The notes under the pieces are model-generated. The model had not been told where the DNA came from and searched no databases. It was given only the letters and a program-made list of their open reading frames with translations. From positions 1,798,001 through 1,862,000 of the forward strand of contig OZ257157.1 in NCBI GenBank assembly GCA_965279405.1: a DNA stretch of 64,000 nt. The letters run 5' to 3'. A program made the position numbers and the translations under genes. The stretch comes from CBDDIP01 sp965279405 (GTDB lineage Bacteria > Actinomycetota > Acidimicrobiia > Acidimicrobiales > Ilumatobacteraceae). Positions 1 to 8,050 of the stretch are shown piece after piece. Position 1 is the stretch's first letter, and every line of letters starts with the position of its first letter.

Positions 1-2
1 AG

Positions 3-449
3 TCAGACCGCTGCGCCGCCCCGCTTGACGTACTCGGCGCGGTAGCCGGCGGCGAGCTCCTTCTGCCGGGTCTTCGACAGCAGCTTGCCGGCGAGCTGGA
101 ACGTGCCGTGCTCCTCTTCGTCGAGGTGGTCGCGGACCTCCGTCGAGAGCGCCTTGGCGAGCTCGGCGAACCGGTCCGTGGCCGGGTCGACACCTCGGAG
201 CTCCTCGACGGCCTTCTCCGCCTTGTGGTGGTCGGCCAGCGCGTGGCGGCTCACCTTCAGGCCGGCGTCGTCGAGCAGCAACGGCACGTACAGGTGGCGC
301 TCCTCGGCGGTGGCGTGAGCGTCGAGCTCACGCGCCAACGCGAGGAACGCGGTCCGACGCTTGTCGGCCGACGCCCTCGCGTGGGTCATCGTGCGAGCGA
401 GCGTCCGTTGGATCTCGTGGCTCGCTCGCAGGTCCTCGAAGATCGTCAT
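3..449 (-). CDS. Hemerythrin/HHE domain protein
   Basis: This 148-aa, probably all-helical protein fits the hemerythrin-like HHE cation-binding family, which holds a non-haem di-iron site and senses or carries O2, NO or iron. The ligand pattern is visible along the helices: H11; H45 with E49/E50 and H52; H74/H75; H108 with E112 and H114. GGGAG lies about 8 nt before the ATG. It follows the ABC permease gene by 51 nt on the same strand and may be co-transcribed with it. The family call rests on the spacing of His and Glu residues; the substrate and partner are unknown. The stop codon is at the window edge. Confidence 0.85.
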   Translation of the reverse strand: MTIFEDLRASHEIQRTLARTMTHARASADKRRTAFLALARELDAHATAEERHLYVPLLLDDAGLKVSRHALADHHKAEKAVEELRGVDPATDRFAELAKALSTEVRDHLDEEEHGTFQLAGKLLSKTRQKELAAGYRAEYVKRGGAAV

Positions 450-500
450 GGTGCTCGCTCCCGCGTGTTGTCGATGTGCGGGTCGATCCTTGTCGCTGCG

Positions 501-1313
501 TCACGCGTCCTGGCGGATCAGCAGCGCGGTGCCGATCGCCACGGTGACGACGGCCCAGCCGCCGATGACGGCAGCGTTGCCCAGGCTGGACAGCGCAGCG
601 GCGAGCGTCTCGGGCGTGTCGGCGGCCGAGCGGGTGCCGAGGATGCCGTGGGCTGCAGTGAACGGCAGCAAGCGGGAGACGTTGGCGGGGATGATGCCGC
701 GCACGAGGGTCTCGACAGCGAGCGCCCACACGAGCACGGTGGTCACGGCGCCCGCGCTGTGGCGCACGAGCAGACCGACGCCGAGGCCGAGCACCGCGGC
801 GAGGGTGGTCAGCACGAGGGCCCACGCCACTTCCGATGCGGCGCCGGACAGATCGCCGGTGTCCATGCCGCTGGCGATGCCGCCGACGAGTCCACCGGCG
901 ATGCCGATCACGCCCATGGCCAACCCGAGCGCTGCTGCGGTGAACGCCTTCGCGGCGACGAAGATCGGCTTCGACGGGCGGGCGGTGAGTGCGCCGGCCA
1001 GCGTGCCGTGCTGCACCTCGGACGTGTGCAGCAACGTGCCGGCGACGACGGCGAACAGCGTGGTCAGCCACGTGGACACGATGAACGTGTTGCCGACGGT
1101 GAACGGCAGGTGGTCGTACGGGTCGGTCTTGACGACCTTGCCGAGGACGAACGACAGGCCGACGCCGGCGATGGCGGCAAGACCGATGAACAGCTTGGTG
1201 GAGCGGACGGAGCGGACCTTGATCCACTCGCTGCGGATGGCGGCGCGGAGGTCGCGGACGATCGGGCTCGTGGTCGAGATCGAGGTGGAACGGGTGAGCG
1301 TGGTGGTGGTCAT
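501..1313 (-). CDS. ABC-2 type transporter permease
   Basis: This 270-aa integral membrane protein would form the membrane half of an ABC exporter. After a short Thr/Ser-rich cytoplasmic start and the amphipathic stretch IRSEWIKVRSVRSTKLF, typical of ABC-2 permeases, it has about six hydrophobic segments. The ATPase gene lies 30 nt upstream on the same strand, so the two probably form one transporter. AAAGGAC precedes the ATG at good spacing. The substrate cannot be read from the sequence; relatives export peptides, antibiotics or lipids. Confidence 0.85.
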   Translation of the reverse strand: MTTTTLTRSTSISTTSPIVRDLRAAIRSEWIKVRSVRSTKLFIGLAAIAGVGLSFVLGKVVKTDPYDHLPFTVGNTFIVSTWLTTLFAVVAGTLLHTSEVQHGTLAGALTARPSKPIFVAAKAFTAAALGLAMGVIGIAGGLVGGIASGMDTGDLSGAASEVAWALVLTTLAAVLGLGVGLLVRHSAGAVTTVLVWALAVETLVRGIIPANVSRLLPFTAAHGILGTRSAADTPETLAAALSSLGNAAVIGGWAVVTVAIGTALLIRQDA

Positions 1314-1343
1314 GACAGGTCCTTTGGGTTCGTTGTTCGGGGA

Positions 1344-2066
1344 TCAGGCGGCCGCGTAGGTCGCGGCGTCGTGGGTGAGGTCGAGGAGGATGTCCTCGAG
1401 GCTGAGCGAGCGGTCGCGGTCGAGGGTCTCGGCCAGCGGCTCGGCGGTGATCAGTCGGCCGTTGCCGACGACGACGAGGTCGTGGGCGAACGTGGCCAGT
1501 TCGGCGATGAAGTGGCTGGAGACGAACACCGTCCCGCCATCGGCGGCGAAGCCGGTGAGCATCGTGCGCAGCCAGCGGATGCCGTCGGGGTCGAGACCGT
1601 TGGACGGCTCGTCGAGCAGCAGCACCTCCGGCTCGCCCAGCAGCGCGCCGGCGATGGCCAAGCGTTGGCGCATGCCGAGCGAGAAGCCGCCGACTCGTTG
1701 GTCAGCGGCTGCATCGAGACCGACGAGGTGCAGCACCTCGTCGACGCGTGCCTCGGGCAGCGAGCTGATCGCGGCCATCGCCCGCAGGTGGTTGCGAGCC
1801 GAACGGCCGGGGTGCATCGCTCGTGCATCGAGGACGACGCCGACGGTGCGGGCCGGATCGCGGAGGTCGGTGTACGCCGCACCGCGGTAGGTCACGTCGC
1901 CGGCGTCGGGCCGGGCGAGGCCGACCATCATCCGCATCGTGGTCGACTTGCCGGCGCCGTTCGGGCCGACGAAGCCGGTGATGCGGCCGACGGCGAGCTC
2001 GAAGGAGAGGTCGTCGACGACGGTGCGCCGTCCGTACGTCTTGGTCAGATGGGAAACCGTGATCAT
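1344..2066 (-). CDS. ABC transporter ATP-binding protein
   Basis: This is a 240-aa ABC ATPase of the CcmA/drug-exporter type, which would power the permease encoded just downstream. Walker A (GPNGAGKST) is at residues 34-42, a variant signature (FSLGMRQ) at 128-134, Walker B with LLLDEP at about 148-154, and the H-loop His at 185. The start is the ATG at 2064-2066: GAGGAG lies 6 nt upstream, and the ATG overlaps the stop of the preceding small gene as ATGA, which implies translational coupling. A longer reading to 2345 in the same frame is open but antisense-like and was rejected. Confidence 0.92.
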   Translation of the reverse strand: MITVSHLTKTYGRRTVVDDLSFELAVGRITGFVGPNGAGKSTTMRMMVGLARPDAGDVTYRGAAYTDLRDPARTVGVVLDARAMHPGRSARNHLRAMAAISSLPEARVDEVLHLVGLDAAADQRVGGFSLGMRQRLAIAGALLGEPEVLLLDEPSNGLDPDGIRWLRTMLTGFAADGGTVFVSSHFIAELATFAHDLVVVGNGRLITAEPLAETLDRDRSLSLEDILLDLTHDAATYAAA

Positions 2067-2329
2067 GAGGTGCTCCTCGTGTCGCCGGTCGTGACGACCG
2101 GGGTGATGGAGATCAACTGGGCGTTGATCGATGCCAGGTACGCCACGAGACCGTGCAGGTGCGACGGATCGCGGACGGTGCCGACGAGCCGGGTGACACC
2201 GGCCTGGTCGTGATCGCCGTGCTCGCCGTGATCGCCGTGCTCGACGATGAAGTCGTCTCGGAACGGACCGAGCAGGTGGCGACCGACTCGGCCCCGCAGC
2301 ACGATCTCGTGGGTGTGTACGTCTTGCAT
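2063..2329 (-). CDS. Histidine-rich small protein, first gene of the ABC operon
   Basis: This 88-aa protein of unknown function is encoded first in the exporter operon and coupled to the ATPase by an ATGA overlap. Residues 31-40 are HGDHGEHGDH, with four His spaced three apart and mixed with Asp/Glu, a plausible metal-binding loop. Residues 45-80 look like a compact alpha/beta fold (TRLVGTVRDPSHLHGLVAYL). Similar C-terminal halves occur in small actinobacterial proteins of unknown role; that is from memory, not a search. The start is the first ATG after the divergent promoter region; no strong SD is visible. Confidence 0.6.
   Translation of the reverse strand: MQDVHTHEIVLRGRVGRHLLGPFRDDFIVEHGDHGEHGDHDQAGVTRLVGTVRDPSHLHGLVAYLASINAQLISITPVVTTGDTRSTS
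2210..2245. repeat. Two 18-bp tandem repeats encoding the His-rich loop
   Basis: Two adjacent 18-bp units, GTGATCGCCGTGCTCGCC and the same with C-to-A at the 17th base, lie inside the small gene. On the minus strand each encodes a six-residue Glu-His-Gly-Asp-His block. Such a unit can expand or contract without shifting the frame. Confidence 0.8.
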
Positions 2330-2351
2330 GTCCGTACGGTCGCATCGCACC

Positions 2352-2394
2352 GGGTGAGCGGGCTTCACCCCGTCGGCCGATTCACCCGGGTGAA
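2352..2394. promoter_or_regulatory. Candidate operator: perfect palindrome plus a related inverted repeat
   Basis: TTCACCCGGGTGAA at 2381-2394 is a perfect 14-bp palindrome ending 6 bp before the -10 box of the LuxR-type gene. A second inverted repeat with the same half-site, GGGTGA then 7 bp then TCACCC, lies at 2352-2370. The position between divergent transcription units, with shared half-sites, suggests two binding sites for a dimeric regulator. Which protein binds is unknown; the adjacent LuxR-type protein is the obvious candidate. Confidence 0.6.
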
Positions 2395-2400
2395 CGCCGG

Positions 2401-2406
2401 TAGGTT
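2401..2406 (+). promoter_or_regulatory. -10 element TAGGTT for the LuxR-type gene
   Basis: TAGGTT is followed by exactly 6 nt and then the GTG start at 2413. A transcript starting 6-7 nt after the -10 would begin at the start codon, so the mRNA is predicted to be leaderless. Confidence 0.55.
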
Positions 2407-2412
2407 CCCTCC

Positions 2413-4620
2413 GTGGCCGACGGCGCGAGCAGCAACCTGGCGGCCACGAAGATCCGGCCCCCGGTGTCGCCGTCCCGGCTGGTCGATCGTGCTCGGCTCG
2501 GTGCTGTGCTCGACGAGGCAGACGCCGGCGGCGTGCCACTCGTGCTGGTCAGCGCGCCGGCGGGTTCGGGCAAGTCGACGCTCGTCGCCGGCTGGGCGGC
2601 AGCGGCTGCTGGCTCCGCTGCTCACGTCGCCTGGTTGCAGTTGGAGGAGTCCGACGCCGACCCGGCCCGGTTCTGGGTCTCGGTCGTTGCTGCGATCGGC
2701 CGTGTCGATCCGGCGATCGCCGCCAACCTGGAACCGCTCGTGGCCGGTTCGCTCGGGGCCGGTCAGGTGGTCGTGCCGGCGCTCGTCAACGAGCTGGCGT
2801 CGCTCTCGCAGCGGCTGGTGGTCGTGCTCGACGACTACCACCTGATCGACGACGCGCAGGTGCATCGTGGCGTGGAGCGCCTGGTCGAGCTGTGCCCGAC
2901 GCAGCTGACCCTCGTGCTGATCACCCGCGCCGATCCGCCGTTCCGGCTCGGCAGGATGCGGGTGCGCGGTCGGGTTCGCGAGATCCGTGCCGCCGACCTC
3001 CGCTTCGATCCCGCTGAAGCGGCCGCGCTGCTCGGCAGTGCAGCGGAAGGTCTGGACGGACCGCGGCTCGACGACCTGTGCGAGCGCACCGAGGGGTGGG
3101 CTGCGGGCTTGGTGCTGGCCGGGCTGTCGTTGGAGCGCACCGACGACGCAGCTCGATTCGTGCAGACCTTCCGCGGCGACGACCAGCTCGTTGCCGGCTA
3201 CCTGACCGACGAGCTGCTCGCCGTGCTCGACGACGACGAGCGGCGCCGCATGGTCGAGGCCGCGGTGCTGCACCGGCTGTCGGGCCCGCTGCTCGACGCG
3301 GTGACCGGCTCGATCGGTGGTGCCGCCTGGCTCGACGGGCTCGCGGCGCGCAACCAGTTGGTGATCCGCCTCGACGCGATGGGCGAGTGGTTCCGCTACC
3401 ACCACCTGTTCCGCGACCTGCTCCTCCTCGAAGCACGACGATCCATCCCCGAGCAGTTGCCCGAGCTGAACCGGCGCGCCGCGGCGTGGTTCGAGACGTC
3501 GGGCTACCCGGCCGCGGCAGTCGACCACCTGCTGGCTGCCGGCGATCGCGAGCGGGCGATGCTGCTGATGCGGTTGGTCGGGCCCGACCTGTTGGGCAGC
3601 GGCCAGCTGCGCACGTTGCGCAACATCCTCGGGCGCCTGTCTGCCGGTGGCGAGCTCGATGCGATCTGTGCGGCGCTGTCCGGTTGGGACCACTACCTCA
3701 CCGGTCAGTACGACGAAGCGCAGCGCTTGCTCGATCTGGCGACCGCCACGCTGCCGCCCGACATCGACCCGATGCGAACCATGCCGTTGCGGATCAACCT
3801 CGCGTTGGGCACGGGCGACGTGGGCACTGCGCTGGCCGGCGCGCGCGAGGTGATCGATGCTGGCGACGTCGAGGCGCGGCCGAGCGAGCTGACGACCGCA
3901 GCGGGCGCCGCGTTCGCGTGGGCGGGTCTGGCGGCGGAGGCGCGGTCGACGTTGGCGATCGCCTTCGTGCGCACGCAGGTGGAGCAGCGCGTGACAGCAC
4001 ACGCCATGGCGCTCGTCGCCGCCGCGGTCGCCGAGCTCGATGGCGCCCCGTCGGTGGCACGTGACGCCGCACTGCGCGCGCTGGCCTTCGCCACGACGTC
4101 CGGACTCGGTGAGTACCACGGCATCGCGCCGGCGGTCGCGATCCGCGCCGCCACGTGCCGGGCAGACGAGAGCGGTGTGGCCGACGCCGAGCACGCGGTG
4201 GTCCTCGCACGGCGGGCGAGCACGATGCTCGGGTCGGTGTTCGTGCTGACGTTGGCCGGCGACGTGCTGCTGCAGGCCGGCGACGAACGCGGGCGCGAGC
4301 TGCTCGACGAGGCGAGCCGGATGATCGAGCGCTGCCCCGACCCCGGCATCAACCGGCCGTTGCTCGAGCGAGTCGCGGCGCGTCACCGGGTGAGCCGGTC
4401 AGAGCCGGCGCGAGTTGCCGGATTGGTCGAGCAGCTGTCGGAGCGAGAGATGGCCGTGCTGCGCTACCTGCCGTCGACGCTGTCGCTGTCGGAGATCGCC
4501 CGTGAGCTGTACGTCTCGCCGAACACCGTGAAGACCCAGTGCTCGGCGATCTACCGCAAGCTCGGTGTCACCAGCCGCCACGCCGCCGTGCAGTCCGCCC
4601 GCGAGCACCGCCTGCTCTGA
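2413..4620 (+). CDS. LuxR-family ATPase regulator (MalT-like, LAL type)
   Basis: This 735-aa transcriptional regulator has an N-terminal STAND/AAA-like ATPase with Walker A APAGSGKST at residues 48-56 and a Walker B-like VVVLDDYHLID near 140. A long helical, TPR-like middle follows. A LuxR helix-turn-helix occupies about residues 671-735 (LSEREMAVLRYLP, then SEIARELYVSPNTVKTQ). MalT-like proteins bind ATP and an inducer and then activate promoters. It is divergent from the exporter operon, with palindromic candidate operators between them, so it probably controls that operon, itself or both. The GTG start fits a leaderless promoter. The inducer is unknown. Confidence 0.9.
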   Translation: MADGASSNLAATKIRPPVSPSRLVDRARLGAVLDEADAGGVPLVLVSAPAGSGKSTLVAGWAAAAAGSAAHVAWLQLEESDADPARFWVSVVAAIGRVDPAIAANLEPLVAGSLGAGQVVVPALVNELASLSQRLVVVLDDYHLIDDAQVHRGVERLVELCPTQLTLVLITRADPPFRLGRMRVRGRVREIRAADLRFDPAEAAALLGSAAEGLDGPRLDDLCERTEGWAAGLVLAGLSLERTDDAARFVQTFRGDDQLVAGYLTDELLAVLDDDERRRMVEAAVLHRLSGPLLDAVTGSIGGAAWLDGLAARNQLVIRLDAMGEWFRYHHLFRDLLLLEARRSIPEQLPELNRRAAAWFETSGYPAAAVDHLLAAGDRERAMLLMRLVGPDLLGSGQLRTLRNILGRLSAGGELDAICAALSGWDHYLTGQYDEAQRLLDLATATLPPDIDPMRTMPLRINLALGTGDVGTALAGAREVIDAGDVEARPSELTTAAGAAFAWAGLAAEARSTLAIAFVRTQVEQRVTAHAMALVAAAVAELDGAPSVARDAALRALAFATTSGLGEYHGIAPAVAIRAATCRADESGVADAEHAVVLARRASTMLGSVFVLTLAGDVLLQAGDERGRELLDEASRMIERCPDPGINRPLLERVAARHRVSRSEPARVAGLVEQLSEREMAVLRYLPSTLSLSEIARELYVSPNTVKTQCSAIYRKLGVTSRHAAVQSAREHRLL

Positions 4621-4645
4621 AGTCGGGCCTGGTGCGCCACCGCCG

Positions 4646-5044
4646 TCAGCGCTGCAGGACCTCGACGGCGCATCGGATGCGCGGCGCTCTCGCCAGCCTG
4701 ACGTCGGCCGTCACGAGGGTGCACGCCAGACCCTCGGCCAGCGCGACGTAGGCGGCGTCGTACGGAGTTGCGTTCGCTCTGAGCTCGTACGCCCTCGGCA
4801 TCAGCGGACCGGTCGGGACTCGCACCAGGGGTAGTGCGAGCAGGTCATCGATCGCATCACGGAACCGGCGAGCGGTGAGATCACCGGCCAACCACCGCCT
4901 GCGGAGGACGGAGACCGTCTCCACGTCGACCAGGTCAGGTGCTGACGCCTCGCCCGCGACAAGGAGCCGGGCGCGAGCCACCTGGCCGGCTTGGCCGTCG
5001 TCGCCGATCACGTTGGCCAGGATCGAGGCGTCGACGACGATCAA
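4646..5044 (-). CDS. VapC-type PIN-domain toxin
   Basis: This 132-aa PIN-domain ribonuclease is the likely toxin of a type II toxin-antitoxin pair. The acidic metal-binding residues sit where expected: D5 in IVVDASIL, E42 in DVETVS, D96 in YDAAYV and D114 in VTADVRL. It is translated directly after the antitoxin (ATGA overlap at 5041-5044), the usual vapBC order. The active site looks intact, so the toxin is probably functional; targets in the family are tRNAs or rRNA. Confidence 0.88.
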   Translation of the reverse strand: MIVVDASILANVIGDDGQAGQVARARLLVAGEASAPDLVDVETVSVLRRRWLAGDLTARRFRDAIDDLLALPLVRVPTGPLMPRAYELRANATPYDAAYVALAEGLACTLVTADVRLARAPRIRCAVEVLQR

Positions 5045-5268
5045 CGCCGGCGCTCGTCGTCCAGATCGCGGACGGCGTCGCCGAAGCCGACGCTGCCTCC
5101 CCGTCGTCGACCGATCCGATCGAGCACCTCGCTCATCGTCGGCGTGGTCGCCAGGCGAGTCAGCTCCCCGGCGAGGAACTGCTGCAACGACTGGCCCGCC
5201 TCCTCTGCACGTCGCTGCAACCCGGCATGGACCTCATCGGGCAGATCACGCACCAACACGTTCGTCAT
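5041..5268 (-). CDS. VapB/FitA-type ribbon-helix-helix antitoxin
   Basis: This 75-aa protein has an N-terminal ribbon-helix-helix DNA-binding segment (TNVLVRDLPDEVHAGLQRRA, residues 2-21) and a charged C-terminal tail that would wrap the toxin. It is the first gene of the pair and overlaps vapC by ATGA. Family members repress their own operon as a complex with the toxin. The upstream 73 bp (5269-5341) would hold the promoter and operator; no clear palindrome was seen by eye. Confidence 0.85.
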   Translation of the reverse strand: MTNVLVRDLPDEVHAGLQRRAEEAGQSLQQFLAGELTRLATTPTMSEVLDRIGRRRGGSVGFGDAVRDLDDERRR

Positions 5269-5341
5269 GCTTGCATTCTGCTATCAGCAGTCCCCGGCCG
5301 CAACGCAAACGACCACGTGGCGTTGACCGCTGCAGGCCGTT

Positions 5342-6106
5342 TCAGTTCTGCCAACCGGCGACCTCGAGCGGGTCGACGTCGATCGGTTCGTGGCCGGCGA
5401 TCAGGAGCACACAACGCCCGGTCCCGCGTCCGATCATGATGTCGTGAATGACCGACGCGGCCCGCGCGGGCTGCAGCACCTCATCCGCCCGGTCGGCGGC
5501 GCGGAAGCTGTTCACCCGGACGGCTCCCATCGGGGTGTCCATCAGACCGGGGTTGAAGGAGTTCAGTGTGATCTGATCGGCGATCAGGTCTGGGGCAACG
5601 GCACGAGTCAGTCCGACCACGGCGTGCTTCGTCAGGTAGTAGGTCGGCATCCGCACGCCGGCCAGCGGAGCGAGGCCGACCGCCGAGCCGACGATGAGGA
5701 CGCTGCCACCGCCCTGCCGGCGCATCCCCGGCACGAGCGCTCGCAGGCCGAACACGCTCTGGTCGACGTTGATCGACATGATCCGTCGGTACCTCGCATC
5801 GCTGATCTCGGTGACGTCCTCGACGCGTCCGGCGATCCCGGCGTTGAACACCGCCAGCTGCGGAGCGTGATCGGCTGCGATCTGCGTCCAGCATTCGGCT
5901 TGTCCGACATCTCCCTCGACGAACGTTCCGTCGAGCTCGGCCGCAGCGGCTCGCCCGCGTTCGACGTCGATGTCGACGATGACGACGTGCGCACCCGCGG
6001 CCGCGAGGCGCTCTGCCACGGCGCGCCCGAGCCCAGCGGCGCCGCCGGTGACGACCGCCGTCTTGCCCCGAGGATCGAAGGCCCTCGCCACCTCGTACGT
6101 CGCCAC
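5342..6106 (-). CDS. SDR-family NAD(P)-dependent oxidoreductase
   Basis: This 254-aa classical short-chain dehydrogenase has the cofactor motif TGGAAGLG at residues 20-27, an acidic residue after beta-2 (VDIDVE, D46) favouring NAD(H), NAG at 88-90, Ser141, and the catalytic pair Y156/K160 (YYLTK). The GTG at 6106 was chosen because GGGAGG lies 8 nt upstream; another GTG at 6115 adds three residues. It stands alone between the toxin pair and tRNA-Arg. The substrate is unknown. Confidence 0.85.
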   Translation of the reverse strand: MATYEVARAFDPRGKTAVVTGGAAGLGRAVAERLAAAGAHVVIVDIDVERGRAAAAELDGTFVEGDVGQAECWTQIAADHAPQLAVFNAGIAGRVEDVTEISDARYRRIMSINVDQSVFGLRALVPGMRRQGGGSVLIVGSAVGLAPLAGVRMPTYYLTKHAVVGLTRAVAPDLIADQITLNSFNPGLMDTPMGAVRVNSFRAADRADEVLQPARAASVIHDIMIGRGTGRCVLLIAGHEPIDVDPLEVAGWQN

Positions 6107-6234
6107 GCTGTGCACCTCCCAGTGTTCCGCTCGTTGTCGAGCCGATCGCGACGACCATATCTGAGTACTTGTCAGATGGTTGCGCTCCCGCCAAAACGCA
6201 GATGAGCGGCCCCGGAGGACCGCTCACTGTTCAG

Positions 6235-6307
6235 CGCGCTCGAAGGGACTCGAACCCCTAACCTTCTGATCCGTAGTCAGATGCTCTATCCATTGAGCTA
6301 CGAGCGC
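6235..6307 (-). tRNA. tRNA-Arg (anticodon ACG)
   Basis: The 73-nt cloverleaf on the minus strand has a 7-bp acceptor stem GCGCTCG/CGAGCGC, an anticodon loop CTACGGA (ACG) closed by CTGA/TCAG, and a T-loop with GGTTCGAGTCC. The discriminator is G. The following bases are CTG, so the CCA end is not encoded and must be added by the CCA-adding enzyme at 22891-24315. Confidence 0.95.
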
Positions 6308-6369
6308 AGTGCGGTCCCGAAGTGTAGGGGCCATGCCTCTCGACGGAAACCCGATTGCGCCCGACCCTT

Positions 6370-6563
6370 CGTGAGACTGGGGGCGCGCAGGCGCACCGTC
6401 GGCTCACGGATGAGTGTGATCGTGAGGCTCGGGGGCGTCAGACCGCCCGGAAGCTCACGGACGCACCGAGGCTTCGTGAGGTTGGCGGCCACGGGTGGCA
6501 CGGAGACTCACGGAGCGTCGAGCTTCGTGAGTTTGGGAGCCAGGGGTGGCACGGAAACTCACG
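6370..6563. repeat. Array of four hairpin-forming repeat units
   Basis: Four imperfect units of 38-39 bp, each opening with CGTGAG and closing with CTCACG, start at 6370, 6421, 6475 and 6526 (period 51, 54, 51 bp). Unit 4 has a perfect 9-bp stem (CGTGAGTTT/AAACTCACG). Units 3 and 4 also share GGGTGGCACGGA in the loop. The array fills the 286 bp between tRNA-Arg and the LysM gene; no coding gene is seen there. The short 12-16 bp gaps and the palindromic units argue against CRISPR and for a REP-like element. Confidence 0.75.
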
Positions 6564-6593
6564 GATGGGGCCGGGCGAGCGTGCGGCGGTGGG

Positions 6594-7862
6594 TCAGCCG
6601 CCCCAGGGGCCCCAGCCGCCGGCTCGGTTGTAGAGCACGAGGGCGGCGTAGGCGTTGGCCCGGGGGTCGAGCAGCTGCGACGAGCTGGTGATGCCCATCG
6701 CCGCGAGCCAGGTCTTGTGGACGCTGTAGTAGATCTGGAACAGGCCGAGGCAGCACGAGTTGCGCGCCGTCGGGATCAGGTTGCTCTCGCGCTTGGCGAT
6801 GGCAACGGCCTTGTCCTCGAGCTCGTCGGGCCAGACCTCACGGATGATCGCCTCCACCTCGGCACGCGAATACGTGCGGGTGGGCACCACCACCGGAGCC
6901 TTCGTCGTGGTCGTCGCCGGCTTCGGCTTCGCCGTGGTCGTGGTCACCGGCTTGGCGGTGGTCGGTGTGGTCTTCGGCTTGGCCGTCGTCGTCGTCGGCT
7001 TGGCCGTGGTGCTGGTGACCGGCTTCGTGGTCACCGGCGGCTGGGTCGCCCCGGCAGGCAGGCACACGGTGCGGCCCGGATAGATCGCCGTCGTCGCCTT
7101 GGCGTTGTTGGCGGCCAGCAACGCCTTCGTGGTGACGCCGGCGCGACGGGCGATGCCGATCCAGGAGTCGCCGGCGACGATCGTGTACTTCGTCGCGCAC
7201 GAGCTGGTGGTGGCCACCTTCTCGACCGGCGGCTGAGTGACCGGCGTCGACTTCTTCAACGTGGTCGCCGTCGGTGCGGCCTCGGTGCGCTGCTCGGCCG
7301 GCACGGCAGCGGCAGCGGTGGTCGGAGCATCCGTCGCGTCCGGCGCGATGGCCACCGGCTCGGACGACGCGGCAACCGTGTCGGCAACGATCACTGCGGC
7401 GTCGGTGGCGGCGGGGTCGGTGGCCACGGGACCGGCATCGTCGAACAGCGGTGCGTCGGGGATGGCGGTGGCGCCACCGGTGGGAGCGGAGCGGAGGATG
7501 GACTTGTGCTCGGGGCGGAGCGAGACGGCCACGGGGATCAGCAGCACGACAGCGAGCACGATCATCCCGAGGCGAGCGAGGAACGGATCGATGCGACCGT
7601 CGACGGTGCGCAGGTTGCGGCCGAACAGCCGGTCCGGCAGGCGGAAGCGACCGGTTTCAGTGCGTTCGCCGCTCGAACGCGACAGCAGCGCCGGACGCTG
7701 CGCGACCGGAACGTCGGCGCGCCGTTCGCGCGGGTCGACGCGGCGCAACTGCCGGGTCGGTTCGTCGTGGTGCTCAGCTGATGTGGCAGGGAATGGAGTA
7801 CGCCGGGTGGTCCAGGTCTGGCCACCCCAGAAGTCGTGCTCGTCGTTCGGTTCGTCGTACAT
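6594..7862 (-). CDS. Membrane-anchored LysM and lytic transglycosylase-like protein
   Basis: This 422-aa protein has an N-terminal cytoplasmic part of about 93 residues and one membrane segment (about 94-115, LARLGMIVLAVVLLIPVAV). After a low-complexity linker it has a LysM peptidoglycan-binding module (from YTIVAGDSWIGIARRAGV), then repeats of TTKP/TTAKP, and a C-terminal SLT-like domain with KRESN holding the likely catalytic Glu, followed by CCLGLFQIYY. This layout suggests wall cleavage or remodelling outside the membrane. The ATG at 7862 is preceded by GAGGAG. In-frame extension to 8411 antiparallels another gene and was rejected. Confidence 0.85.
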   Translation of the reverse strand: MYDEPNDEHDFWGGQTWTTRRTPFPATSAEHHDEPTRQLRRVDPRERRADVPVAQRPALLSRSSGERTETGRFRLPDRLFGRNLRTVDGRIDPFLARLGMIVLAVVLLIPVAVSLRPEHKSILRSAPTGGATAIPDAPLFDDAGPVATDPAATDAAVIVADTVAASSEPVAIAPDATDAPTTAAAAVPAEQRTEAAPTATTLKKSTPVTQPPVEKVATTSSCATKYTIVAGDSWIGIARRAGVTTKALLAANNAKATTAIYPGRTVCLPAGATQPPVTTKPVTSTTAKPTTTTAKPKTTPTTAKPVTTTTAKPKPATTTTKAPVVVPTRTYSRAEVEAIIREVWPDELEDKAVAIAKRESNLIPTARNSCCLGLFQIYYSVHKTWLAAMGITSSSQLLDPRANAYAALVLYNRAGGWGPWGG

Positions 7863-8050
7863 CTCGCTCCTCGTGACCCGGCTGCGCCCACACCGAGATG
7901 CACGTCGAGAACACGCATCACCGGTCCGGGCCCAACGGACCGTGAAAGATGACAGATTGTCTACACCGACCGTCATGGAAACGCAACATTGTGGACGCGG
8001 GGTGGCCGGCCGACGCGTGTGCTCGATCGAGCCGGCGAGCGACCGCGTCG
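7863..8050 (-). promoter_or_regulatory. Leader region of the LysM gene
   Basis: On the minus strand a candidate promoter TTGCGT (7981-7986), a 17-bp spacer, and TAGACA (7958-7963) would give a leader of about 90 nt. The leader contains a perfect 7-bp hairpin, CGGTCCG/CGGACCG (7922-7942). The -10 match is weak. No known riboswitch fold was recognised. Confidence 0.35.

Noticed and set aside
108..2213. A 701-aa open frame on the plus strand across the ABC exporter genes
   Set aside because: It is the antisense shadow of the high-GC minus-strand genes; the protein is Arg/Gly/Asp-rich low complexity without motifs.
6370..6563. CRISPR array
   Set aside because: Units are palindromic over the whole length, imperfect, with 12-16 bp gaps, and no cas genes are in the window.
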